From: Deltaproteobacteria bacterium
GTDB taxonomy: Bacteria > Desulfobacterota > Syntrophia > Syntrophales > UBA2210
Direction of reading: 5' to 3'
Assembly: GCA_011056825.1 (NCBI GenBank)
Contig: DSBH01000308.1
Span: 1-5,717 of the forward strand
Length of the DNA: 5,717 nt
Shown piece after piece: positions 1-5,710 of this stretch. Within the stretch, counting starts at the first letter, position 1; each line of letters starts with the position of its first letter. The notes under the pieces are model-generated. The model had not been told where the DNA came from, ran no database searches, and saw only the letters and a program-made list of their open reading frames with translations. A program made the position numbers and the translations under genes.

Positions 1-190
1 CGACAGGAAAAACCTGAAACCCGCAAAACCGTTCCCCTGAATCCGCGATTGGTTTTCTGTAGAGCACGTTATTAATTCATCTTATTGAGCCATCAGTATG
101 CAACGTCAGAGTGAGACCTTTTAATAATGTTCCTTCCCATCATTCTATAGTACCCGTAAAGGTGAATCAGGAAATATTTAAAAACACTGG

Positions 191-210
191 ATACCGGCCT
201 GCGCCGGTAT
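191..210. repeat. REP-like intergenic hairpin
   Basis: ATACCGGC (191-198) pairs perfectly with GCCGGTAT (203-210) around the loop CTGC. The core, together with the following AACGTCATT, resembles a very common short intergenic palindrome of proteobacterial genomes, with a GGCCTGCGCC centre flanked by GTCAT. Only one full copy is present in the window. It lacks a following T run, so it is more likely a dispersed repeat than a terminator. Confidence 0.6.
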
Positions 211-260
211 AACGTCATTACTTGTTTCGTAAGGTTCTTCAAAGATTTCACCGTATGAAA

Positions 261-396
261 CGTCGAAGGATATAACAGAGATGGTGCAGACGCCCGGACT
301 TCGACAGAGCTTCCCCCCATTTGCCCCGGTCATCCTCGTGTGCCCCGCAGGGGTAGAGTCCTTCGACGGAGCTCAGGAGAAACCTCTGCCGAAGGA
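261..396. repeat. Cluster of short inverted and direct repeats (CTTCGAC / GTCGAAG type)
   Basis: CGTCGAAGGA (261-270) is the exact reverse complement of TCCTTCGACG (359-368). A shorter inverted relative, CTTCGACAGAGCTT, lies at 299-312 and matches CTTCGACGGAGCTC at 361-374 in 12 of 14 bases. CGAAGGATA occurs directly at 264-272 and 390-398. The segment 359-396 can fold into a hairpin: 7 pairs (TCCTTCG/CGAAGGA), one mismatch, then 5 more pairs including a G-T, around a 12-base loop. The pattern looks like degenerate copies of a dispersed CTTCGAC...GCTCAGG intergenic repeat, which I recall from many proteobacterial genomes. Function is unknown. Confidence 0.5.
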
Positions 397-669
397 TAGA
401 CCGGGCAAGAAGGAGCCGGACAGTATATGCCGTGCCGAATTAACGGCGTGTTGCGCTGTCTGTACCATGAACAGGCTAACCCAATCGCGGTTTTTGGGCG
501 TCAATCATCGATTGTTTTTGCGAAAAAGGTGTGTTAATAAACATTAAAGATCGTAAGCAACTCTGAAAAATGCCGCGACCGGAGAAGTTTTCGGCGGCCC
601 GTCTTTACCAAGGGAATCCGTTGAAGCTATATGAACGGTTTTTAAGAAAACAAGGAGGAGAAGAGGGAT

Positions 670-1065
670 ATGAACATCGTTGTTGCTTACAGGAGCTCGA
701 AACTCGCAATGAAAATGCTGGACACGGCCATCGAACACGCGAAAAATTACAATGGAACTATTTTCGTGGTGACGTCCCTCGAAGGCGGTTCGAAACAGGA
801 TGTCGACGAAGTGAACGAAGCTCGCGACTCACTCGAACACGCGAAGAAACGAATCGAAAAAGAAGGCATTGCCTGTGAAACCCACCTTCTTGTTCACGGC
901 CTCTCGGCGGGTGAAGATATCGTGGAATTCGCGAAGGAGAAAAAGGCTGAAGAGATTATCGTCGGGGTCCAGAAGAAATCAAAAGTCGGCAAGTTTCTCA
1001 TGGGATCAACGGCACAGCACATCATCCTGAGCGCACACTGCCCCGTGATAGCCGTAAAATATTAA
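670..1065 (+). CDS. Universal stress protein (UspA family), single domain
   Basis: The 131-residue product has the usual size and order of a single Usp domain: a first strand (MNIVVAY), a long helix (residues 10-26), a strand IFVVTSL (31-37), a charged helix (48-65), a strand around THLLVHG (71-77), a helix (81-92), then EEIIVGV (94-100) and the C-terminal GSTAQHIILSAHCPVIAVKY. Usp proteins are small cytoplasmic proteins linked to stress survival; some bind ATP. Here the usual Asp after the first strand is replaced (AYRSS instead of a VDGS-like sequence). The nucleotide loop reads G99-2X-K102-9X-G112-S113 instead of G-2X-G-9X-G(S/T). ATP binding may therefore be weak or absent; that is inference. 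The start is well supported by AGGAGG at 653-658, 11 bases before the ATG. The gene ends in its own terminator (1134-1168), so it is probably transcribed separately from the genes after it. Confidence 0.9.
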   Translation: MNIVVAYRSSKLAMKMLDTAIEHAKNYNGTIFVVTSLEGGSKQDVDEVNEARDSLEHAKKRIEKEGIACETHLLVHGLSAGEDIVEFAKEKKAEEIIVGVQKKSKVGKFLMGSTAQHIILSAHCPVIAVKY

Positions 1066-1133
1066 AGACTTTTCCGTTTTGTACCGTCCGCCCGCGAAGA
1101 CGCGGTTCGCCGCGCGTCACGGTCATGGCGTTC

Positions 1134-1168
1134 GCCCTTTGCCTGTTTGTTCAGGAAAGGGCTTTTTT
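1134..1168 (+). terminator. Intrinsic terminator after the stress-protein gene
   Basis: GCCCTTTGCCTG (1134-1145) pairs with CAGGAAAGGGC (1152-1162), giving 11 base pairs with one bulged G (1141), around the loop TTTGTT. Six T follow directly (1163-1168). It lies 69 bases after the stop at 1065. It separates the stress-protein gene from the PaaK gene group. Confidence 0.88.
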
Positions 1169-1182
1169 ATGCGTTTCTGTCT

Positions 1183-1220
1183 CCGGTTCGAAAATGCCGG
1201 GCTGCTTTTCGAATAACCGG
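1183..1220. repeat. Bulged inverted repeat upstream of the PaaK gene
   Basis: CCGGTT (1183-1188) pairs with AACCGG (1215-1220), and CGAAAA (1189-1194) pairs with TTTTCG (1206-1211). This makes 12 pairs interrupted by a 3-base bulge (AAT, 1212-1214), with an 11-base loop. There is no T run on either side, so it is not a typical terminator. It lies between the terminator of the stress-protein gene and the candidate promoter at 1260. It could be a dispersed repeat or a regulatory site. Confidence 0.45.
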
Positions 1221-1259
1221 CGAAAGAGGGCGGTTTCCACGCGGAAAAACGGTTTTGAC

Positions 1260-1289
1260 TTGATAAATTACGTTACCGGTTGTAGTAAT
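1260..1289 (+). promoter_or_regulatory. Possible sigma-70-type promoter for the PaaK operon
   Basis: TTGATA (1260-1265, five of six bases of the -35 consensus) is followed after 18 bases by AGTAAT (1284-1289, four of six of the -10 consensus). A TG one base upstream (1281-1282) gives an extended -10. Transcription would begin near 1296, leaving a leader of roughly 38 bases. ATTAC (1267-1271) and GTAAT (1285-1289) form an inverted repeat that overlaps the -10, as a repressor site would. The position just downstream of a terminator and upstream of the first operon gene supports the reading. The promoter match itself is only moderate. Confidence 0.4.
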
Positions 1290-1333
1290 ACGGGCTGCTT
1301 GAAGTTACGAAGATTCTGGAGGATTAGTGAACA

Positions 1334-2632
1334 ATGTACTGGGACCGGTCGACAGAAACCATGGAACGAGACACCCTCGAGTCGTTGCAACTGGAACGGC
1401 TGAAGAAAACGGTCGAAGCCGCCTCGCGGTCGGAATTTTACAAGGATCGCTTTTCGAGTAACAATTTTGATCCCGCCGGCATCAGCTCGCTTGACGATAT
1501 TCGTAGAATCCCTTTCACCACGAAAGACGACCTGCGGGAGTCCTGGCCCTACGGATGCGTCGCCGTCCCGAAAGACCGCCTGGTAAGGCTTCATTCATCG
1601 TCGGGGACGACCGGCCGGGCCACCGTTATATTTCACACGGCGCACGATCTCGACGCCTGGACGGACATTCTGGCGCGGGCCATGTACATGACGGGCATGA
1701 GAGAATCCGACGTGTTTCAGAACATGATGACCTACGGCCTCTTCACGGGCGGCCTGGGATTTCACTACGCAGCGGAGAGAATAGGCGCGCTCACCATTCC
1801 CGCCGGAGCCGGCAACAGCAAGCGGCAGATACAGCTCATGAAGGACTTCGATACCACGGTGATTCACATCATTCCGAGCTACGCGCTTCATCTGACGGAA
1901 GTCTTCGAAGAAGTGGGTGTGGACCCCCGGAAGGACACCAGCCTGCGCATAGCCTTTCTCGGCGCGGAGCCCCACTCGGAAAAGACCAGGCAGAAAATAC
2001 AGGAATATTACGGGGTGGACGCCTTTAATTCATACGGGCTGTCGGAAATGAACGGTCCCGGCGTCGCCTTCGAATGTCCCGAAAAACAGGGAATGCACAT
2101 CTGGGAGGACAATTATTTCGTCGAAATTATCGATCCCGACACGCTGGAGCCCGTCAGGGAAGGCGACGAGGGAGAGCTGGTATTGACGACGCTCAGGCGC
2201 GAAGGCATGCCCATCCTCCGATACCGCACGAAAGACCTCACGCGGTTCGTTCCCGGTCCCTGCAGTTGCGGCAGAACTCACCGCCGGATATCAAGAATCA
2301 CGGGACGGACCGACGACATGCTGATCCTGAAGGGCGTTAATATTTTTCCCATCCAGATAGAGAAAAAACTCATGGAGATTCCAGGTGTGGGCAACAATTT
2401 CCTTATTATCCTGGAGCGGGAGGGATACAACGATCTGATGATTGTGCGAGTTGAAGTGCTCAGGGAGTTCTTTTCGGGCAACCTGAAACAACTGGAACAG
2501 TTGCGCCGGAAGATTACGGAAGAACTGCGGAGCGACATACTGATCACCCCCCGGGTCGAACTGGTGGAACCGAACACACTGCCGAAAACGGAAGGGAAAG
2601 CCGTCCGGGTCATAGACAACAGAAAGGATTGA
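1334..2632 (+). CDS. paaK: Phenylacetate-CoA ligase (AMP-forming), PaaK family
   Basis: The 432-residue cytoplasmic enzyme of the ANL adenylating superfamily activates an aryl acid, classically phenylacetate, with ATP and CoA to the acyl-CoA. Family marks run in order: the N-terminal MYWD...ET(M)...L..LQLERL (1-23) typical of PaaK; the phosphate loop HSSSGTTGRAT (87-97); YGLSEMNGPG (234-243), which contacts the adenylate; RYRTKDL (296-302), holding the ribose-binding Asp; a CxCG pair (C310, C312) before RRISRITGRTDDML; KGVNIFPIQIE (333-343); and the C-terminal LPKTEGKAVRV (416-426) with the catalytic lysine K422. The length is normal and nothing is missing. GGAGG at 1318-1322 sits 11 bases before the ATG. 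The stop lies 5 bases before the next start, so it is translationally coupled to the ACT gene. The acid used in the cell is uncertain: relatives in anaerobes may serve phenylalanine or arylacetate metabolism, and indoleacetate or other arylacetates are possible. Confidence 0.93.
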   Translation: MYWDRSTETMERDTLESLQLERLKKTVEAASRSEFYKDRFSSNNFDPAGISSLDDIRRIPFTTKDDLRESWPYGCVAVPKDRLVRLHSSSGTTGRATVIFHTAHDLDAWTDILARAMYMTGMRESDVFQNMMTYGLFTGGLGFHYAAERIGALTIPAGAGNSKRQIQLMKDFDTTVIHIIPSYALHLTEVFEEVGVDPRKDTSLRIAFLGAEPHSEKTRQKIQEYYGVDAFNSYGLSEMNGPGVAFECPEKQGMHIWEDNYFVEIIDPDTLEPVREGDEGELVLTTLRREGMPILRYRTKDLTRFVPGPCSCGRTHRRISRITGRTDDMLILKGVNIFPIQIEKKLMEIPGVGNNFLIILEREGYNDLMIVRVEVLREFFSGNLKQLEQLRRKITEELRSDILITPRVELVEPNTLPKTEGKAVRVIDNRKD

Positions 2633-2640
2633 ACAGAATG
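2622..2640 (+). promoter_or_regulatory. Ribosome binding site that decides the ACT-protein start
   Basis: The frame is also open from a TTG at 2629 that overlaps the PaaK stop (TGA 2630-2632). AAAGGA at 2623-2628 would touch that TTG, but it is 9 bases ahead of the ATG at 2638, which is normal spacing. The protein from ATG begins MIANQISIF, directly at the first strand of the ACT fold. I therefore prefer 2638. Confidence 0.7.
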
Positions 2641-3093
2641 ATCGCCAATCAGATTTCCATTTTCGCCGAAAACAAGCCGGGCCGCCTGTCGAAGGTGACG
2701 TCCCTGCTGGCGGCCGAAAAGATCAACATCCGGGCCATAACCATTTCCAGCTCCGACGAATTCGGCGTTATCAACATGCTGGTCGACGACCCGGAGAAAG
2801 CCCGCCGGGCGCTCGCGGAAGCGGGGCTGACGGTAAATCTCAAGCCGGTCGTCGCCGTTGTTATTCCCGACCGGCCGGGCGGACTTGATCTGTTGATACG
2901 GGTGCTCTCCGACCAGGGAGTAAACATCGAGAACGCCTATGGATTCGTTCTGGAAAGCCGGGAGAAAGCGGTTTTCGTCGTAGAGGTGGAACAGGTAGAA
3001 AAAACGCTCGAGATACTGGAAAAAAACAAGTTCAAGACTCTCGACGCCGAGGCCCTCGCGGCAATCGAGCCGTTTCATTACATGAAGTATTAA
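2638..3093 (+). CDS. Tandem ACT-domain protein (amino-acid-binding regulator type)
   Basis: The 151-residue product consists of two ACT domains and little else. The first (about 3-68) starts QISIFAENKPGRLSKVTSLL, with the family's N-[KR]-PG-[RK]-L turn after strand one, then INIRAITISSSDEFGVINMLV. The second (about 70-137) repeats the plan with VVAVVIPDRPGGLDLLIRVL and VNIENAYGFV. The chain ends in a short tail, IEPFHYMKY. ACT domains usually bind amino acids or other small ligands and control enzymes or transcription; stand-alone double-ACT proteins have no catalytic part of their own. The gene begins 5 bases after PaaK. In other anaerobes and archaea I recall the same PaaK-ACT pairing, sometimes beside indolepyruvate oxidoreductase genes, which suggests a role in sensing an aromatic amino acid or its CoA product. 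That role is inference. Confidence 0.87.
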   Translation: MIANQISIFAENKPGRLSKVTSLLAAEKINIRAITISSSDEFGVINMLVDDPEKARRALAEAGLTVNLKPVVAVVIPDRPGGLDLLIRVLSDQGVNIENAYGFVLESREKAVFVVEVEQVEKTLEILEKNKFKTLDAEALAAIEPFHYMKY

Positions 3094-3115
3094 ATATCGA
3101 GAAGGGGATTTCCAC

Positions 3116-3550
3116 ATGGCCCACGAAGACGCGGGGCACTACGCCGGGAAACACCCGGAAGGAACCAGGATGGATCCGGAAATCGCCGACGCCGTCAGGG
3201 CGGCGGCGCGCGACGGGAAGGTCGGGTGCGCAGCGGCCCACGCGATCGCGCGCGAACTGAACGTTGAGCCGGAACAAGTTGGAGTCACTATAGATCTCCT
3301 GGAATACCGCATAGAGCGGTGCCAGTTGGGGCTTTTTGGCTACGGCCTTAAAAAAGGGATCGTCGAGCCGGCCGACCCGGTCGATCCAGACCTTAAACAG
3401 GCCGTCGAGGAAGCGGCTCCCGGCAACAGGATAACCTGCGCCGCCTGCTGGGAAATCGCGAAACGGTTCAACCGCCCCAAGATGGCGGTCGCGGCGGTCT
3501 GCGAGGCCCTGTCCGTAAAAATAAAAGAGTGCCAGCTCGGATCGTTCTGA
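3116..3550 (+). CDS. Duplicated helix-turn-helix-like protein with conserved Cys and CQLG motifs; function unknown
   Basis: I do not recognise an assigned function. The 144 residues contain two copies of one unit, residues 20-74 and 90-144, which align without a gap (offset 70) with 20 of 55 positions identical. Each copy starts DP(E/D), has a helix (AV..AA), then CAA...IA(R/K).(L/F)N, a likely helix-turn-helix with a second helix ending in an (R/K)I strand, and closes with CQLG.F. Paired cysteines are C38/C69 in copy one and C108/C139 in copy two; C111 and C129 are extra in copy two. The regular helix pattern suggests DNA binding; the cysteines suggest metal or redox sensing, but no CxxC is present. 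The start at 3116 follows GAAGGGGA (3101-3108) at good spacing. An alternative ATG at 3170 would begin exactly at the first repeat and drop 18 residues. The gene lies 22 bases after the ACT gene, so it is probably cotranscribed. Confidence 0.72.
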   Translation: MAHEDAGHYAGKHPEGTRMDPEIADAVRAAARDGKVGCAAAHAIARELNVEPEQVGVTIDLLEYRIERCQLGLFGYGLKKGIVEPADPVDPDLKQAVEEAAPGNRITCAACWEIAKRFNRPKMAVAAVCEALSVKIKECQLGSF

Positions 3551-3678
3551 TGGCGACAAGATATGCCGGCGGCTTCTCGGCGGCGCAATCCCGTTTATCG
3601 CGTGGATTGTTCAGACATTCATCGGTAATTGCCGACATGACCGGGCCGGACGCAGGATAACGGAAGGAGAGACGAACA
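3551..3678. promoter_or_regulatory. 128-base gap with a short imperfect palindrome
   Basis: This is the largest gap inside the gene group. TCGG (3622-3625) and CCGA (3632-3635) pair around TAATTG, with an added T-G pair and a central AATT; this could be a protein-binding site. I find no convincing -35/-10 pair and no terminator with a T run, so whether the next two genes have their own promoter is open. The ribosome binding site AAGGAGA of the next gene is at 3664-3670. Confidence 0.25.
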
Positions 3679-4386
3679 ATGACAAAGATGAGCTACACCA
3701 GCAGTGACGGCATAGCCCGGATCACCCTCGACGACGGCAAGATGAACGTGATGAACTGGGAATTTTTTACCGAGCTTAATGACTGTCTCGACCAGGCACT
3801 CTCGGACGGGTCGCGGGTTCTTGTTTTTACCGGCAGGCCGGGCGTTTTCTCGGCCGGGCTCGACCTCAAACTCCTGCCGACCCAGTCATTCGAAGAACAG
3901 CTGCGTTTCCAGTGGACCTTTGCCGAGACCATGCTCCGGGTCTATCTCTTTCCGCTTCCCACGATCGCCGCCTACGCGGGGCACGCCGTCGCCGGCGGGG
4001 CCATCCTTTCCTACGCCTGCGACCGCTACATGGCGGGCGACGGTTCCTTCATCATCCAGATCAACGAGGTGGCGAACAAAATGATGCTGCCCACCTGGAT
4101 CACCCTTATCTGCCGTTCATCCATTCCGCCGCAATTCTGGAAAGAAGCGCTTCTGCACGCCCGGGCCTATTCGCCGCGGGAGGCATTCGAAAAAGGCATC
4201 GTGGATGATCTTGTCGCTGAAGGAGACGACGTCCTCGAGGCCGTCGGGAGAACGGCCGCTGAACTCATGAGGCTCGACGGCAAGGCCTACGCCGCGACGA
4301 AATCGTGCCTGCGCCGGGACGAAGCCGCTCACGCGATGGACGTTTTCGACAAAGAACTCGCGGGATGGCTCATACAGATACCCTGA
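3679..4386 (+). CDS. Enoyl-CoA hydratase/isomerase (crotonase) family protein, isomerase-like active site
   Basis: The 235-residue protein has the crotonase core. The N-terminal strand reads GIARITLDDGKMNVMN. FSAGLDL (57-63) and GHAVAGGA (101-108) form the two halves of the oxyanion hole that holds the thioester carbonyl. IQINEVANKMMLP (126-138) corresponds to the segment carrying the second catalytic Glu, here E130. Against rat enoyl-CoA hydratase, the first catalytic Glu (Glu144 in GGGCE) is replaced by I109, while E130 lies in an NE motif like that of delta3,delta2-enoyl-CoA isomerases. This favours double-bond isomerisation, or another reaction needing one acid/base, over hydration; the exact activity is not certain. 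It is slightly shorter than the usual 250-260 residues, with a brief C-terminal helix. AAGGAGA at 3664-3670 is 8 bases before the ATG; a second in-frame ATG at 3688 is less well placed. It precedes the CaiB-family gene by 46 bases. Confidence 0.88.
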   Translation: MTKMSYTSSDGIARITLDDGKMNVMNWEFFTELNDCLDQALSDGSRVLVFTGRPGVFSAGLDLKLLPTQSFEEQLRFQWTFAETMLRVYLFPLPTIAAYAGHAVAGGAILSYACDRYMAGDGSFIIQINEVANKMMLPTWITLICRSSIPPQFWKEALLHARAYSPREAFEKGIVDDLVAEGDDVLEAVGRTAAELMRLDGKAYAATKSCLRRDEAAHAMDVFDKELAGWLIQIP

Positions 4387-4432
4387 TGAACGGGCCGGAA
4401 AAACGACGGAATCCCGACGGGAGGGTGACTTC

Positions 4433-5629
4433 GTGGACACACTGCTTTCGGATCTTAAAATCCTGGATTTTTCCACCCTGCTGCCCGGGCCCTTCGCCAC
4501 CATGGTGCTTGCCGACCTGGGCGCCGACGTGGTCCGCGTTGAAGCGCCCGACCGGCCCGACCTGAACCGGCTCATTCCGCCCTACGTGGATGAAAGGCAA
4601 AGCATATCCTGTTATCACGCCTACCTGAACCGCAACAAGCGGTCCATCACGCTTGACCTGAAAAAACCGGAGGCGGCGACTGTCGTCGAACGGCTTGTCG
4701 GTGAATATGACATTCTCCTGGAGCAATTCCGTCCCGGCGTCATGGCGCGGCTCGGACTTTCGTACGAGCGCCTCTCATCAATCAACCCGCGGCTTATCTA
4801 TTGCTCACTCACCGGGTACGGCCAGACGGGGCCGATGGCCGGCCGCGTCGGTCATGATATAAATTATCTTGCCCTTGCCGGGATCATGGCGTCGACGGGG
4901 AGAAAATCGACAGGGCCCGTCCCGCCGGGCGTCCAGGTGGCGGATATCGGGTCGGGCGCGAACAACGCGGTGATCGCCATTCTCGCCGCCGCTCTCTATC
5001 GAGCGAAAAGCGGCAGGGGACAACATATCGACGTATCCATGACGGACGGGCTTTTCCCCTTCCACGCCGTGTCGGGCCTGAAAGAACTCTACGGCGAAGA
5101 GCCCTGTTCGTTTGAAACGGAACCGTTGAACGGCGGATCACTCTATGATTTTTACGAGACCGCCGACGGGCGCTACCTCGCGTGCGGGGCGCTGGAGCAG
5201 GAATTTTTCGAGTCCTTTTGCCGCGCTGTCGGCCTGGAGGAACTCGCGGAAGCGACCGTTCTGCAGCCGGGGCACCTTGAGGAGTCAAAGAAAAAGATCG
5301 CCGATGTCATACGAACCCGGACCATGAACGAGTGGATGGACCGTTTCGCCGGCGTCGAGACCTGCGTCGAGCCGGTTCTGACGTTTTCCGAGGCGGTGGA
5401 GACGGAACAGGCGCGGGCCAGGGGAATTATCGTGAACGTCCCCGGCCCGGACGGAAAGGAACTGCCGCAGATCGCGCACCCCGTCAAATACTCCGTCTGC
5501 GCCCCGAGGTACGATCGGGCGGGATGCGCGCCGGGGAAAGACACCCGCGGGATACTGCTTTCACTGGGCTACGGCGCGGGCGAAATCGACGACATGGAAA
5601 CCCGCGGCGTGTTCGGAACCACGACATAA
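4433..5629 (+). CDS. CaiB/BaiF family (class III) CoA transferase or alpha-methylacyl-CoA racemase-like enzyme
   Basis: The 398-residue product spans the whole family fold: KILDFSTLLPGPFATMVLADLGADVVRVE (9-37) forms the CoA-binding N-terminal part, followed by NRNKRSITLDLK (66-77), YCSLTGYGQTGP (123-134), GHDINYLALAG (140-150), VQVADIGSG (167-175) with the family Asp D171, and ADGRYLACGALEQEFF (244-259). Class III transferases form an aspartyl-CoA anhydride on that Asp. In the racemase branch, His126, Asp156 and Glu241 (M. tuberculosis MCR numbering) are the catalytic set; H141, D171 and E255 line up here with nearly constant spacing. I therefore lean to racemase or epimerase of a 2-methylacyl-CoA, but CoA transfer cannot be excluded. 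The start is GTG, with GGAGGG at 4420-4425, 7 bases upstream. Its neighbour, an enoyl-CoA isomerase-like enzyme, fits a shared acyl-CoA pathway. Confidence 0.88.
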   Translation: MDTLLSDLKILDFSTLLPGPFATMVLADLGADVVRVEAPDRPDLNRLIPPYVDERQSISCYHAYLNRNKRSITLDLKKPEAATVVERLVGEYDILLEQFRPGVMARLGLSYERLSSINPRLIYCSLTGYGQTGPMAGRVGHDINYLALAGIMASTGRKSTGPVPPGVQVADIGSGANNAVIAILAAALYRAKSGRGQHIDVSMTDGLFPFHAVSGLKELYGEEPCSFETEPLNGGSLYDFYETADGRYLACGALEQEFFESFCRAVGLEELAEATVLQPGHLEESKKKIADVIRTRTMNEWMDRFAGVETCVEPVLTFSEAVETEQARARGIIVNVPGPDGKELPQIAHPVKYSVCAPRYDRAGCAPGKDTRGILLSLGYGAGEIDDMETRGVFGTTT

Positions 5630-5685
5630 CAGAAGAGAGGCCTCACACCGGACAGAGCTCGCACATCGCGGCGACCGGTTTTGAT

Positions 5686-5710
5686 TTTTTCCGTACTGTT
5701 TACGGAGAAA
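5686..5710. repeat. Hairpin downstream of the CaiB-family gene
   Basis: TTTTTCCGTA-like left arm (5686-5695) pairs with TACGGAGAAA (5701-5710) around CTGTT: 10 pairs including one T-G. It begins 57 bases after the stop at 5629. The T run is within and before the stem rather than after it, so it is not a textbook terminator for the + strand, and the window ends too soon to judge. It could be a weak terminator or a leader structure of the next gene. Confidence 0.35.

Larger units (their letters stand above)
1..669. other. Upstream non-coding region with repeats and the leader of the stress-protein gene
   Basis: I see no supportable gene here. Open frames on either strand in this stretch are short, have no recognisable domain, and run through palindromic repeats, so I treat them as chance. 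Base composition is visibly more AT-rich than the downstream genes, especially around 60-190 and 480-560. The contents I can name are a perfect hairpin (191-210), a cluster of related short inverted repeats (261-396), a small GC hairpin (341-355, stem CCCC/GGGG around GCA), and from about 541 the probable untranslated leader of the gene at 670. The 5' end of the window may follow a gene lying outside it. Confidence 0.6.

Noticed and set aside
93..320. Reverse-strand open frame of 75 codons
   Set aside because: No domain, no upstream ribosome binding site, and it overlaps the repeat hairpin at 191-210.
512..540. Possible promoter TTGTTT-N17-TAATAA before the stress-protein gene
   Set aside because: The spacing is right, but the -10 matches consensus at only three of six positions in an AT-rich stretch, so it is too weak to list.
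281..547. Open frame of 88 codons in the upstream region
   Set aside because: It runs through the palindromic repeats, has no recognisable domain or ribosome binding site, and its composition does not resemble the real genes.
618..643. CCGTT/AACGG stem followed by five T in the leader of the stress-protein gene
   Set aside because: The stem is only five pairs with an 11-base loop; a terminator or attenuator is not supported.
1092..1105. CCGCG/CGCGG hairpin after the stress-protein gene
   Set aside because: Short five-pair stem without a T run; the stronger structure at 1134-1168 explains termination.
2278..3117. Long reverse-strand open frame (279 codons)
   Set aside because: It lies opposite PaaK and the ACT gene, both of which have clear family motifs, so it is a shadow of GC-rich coding sequence.
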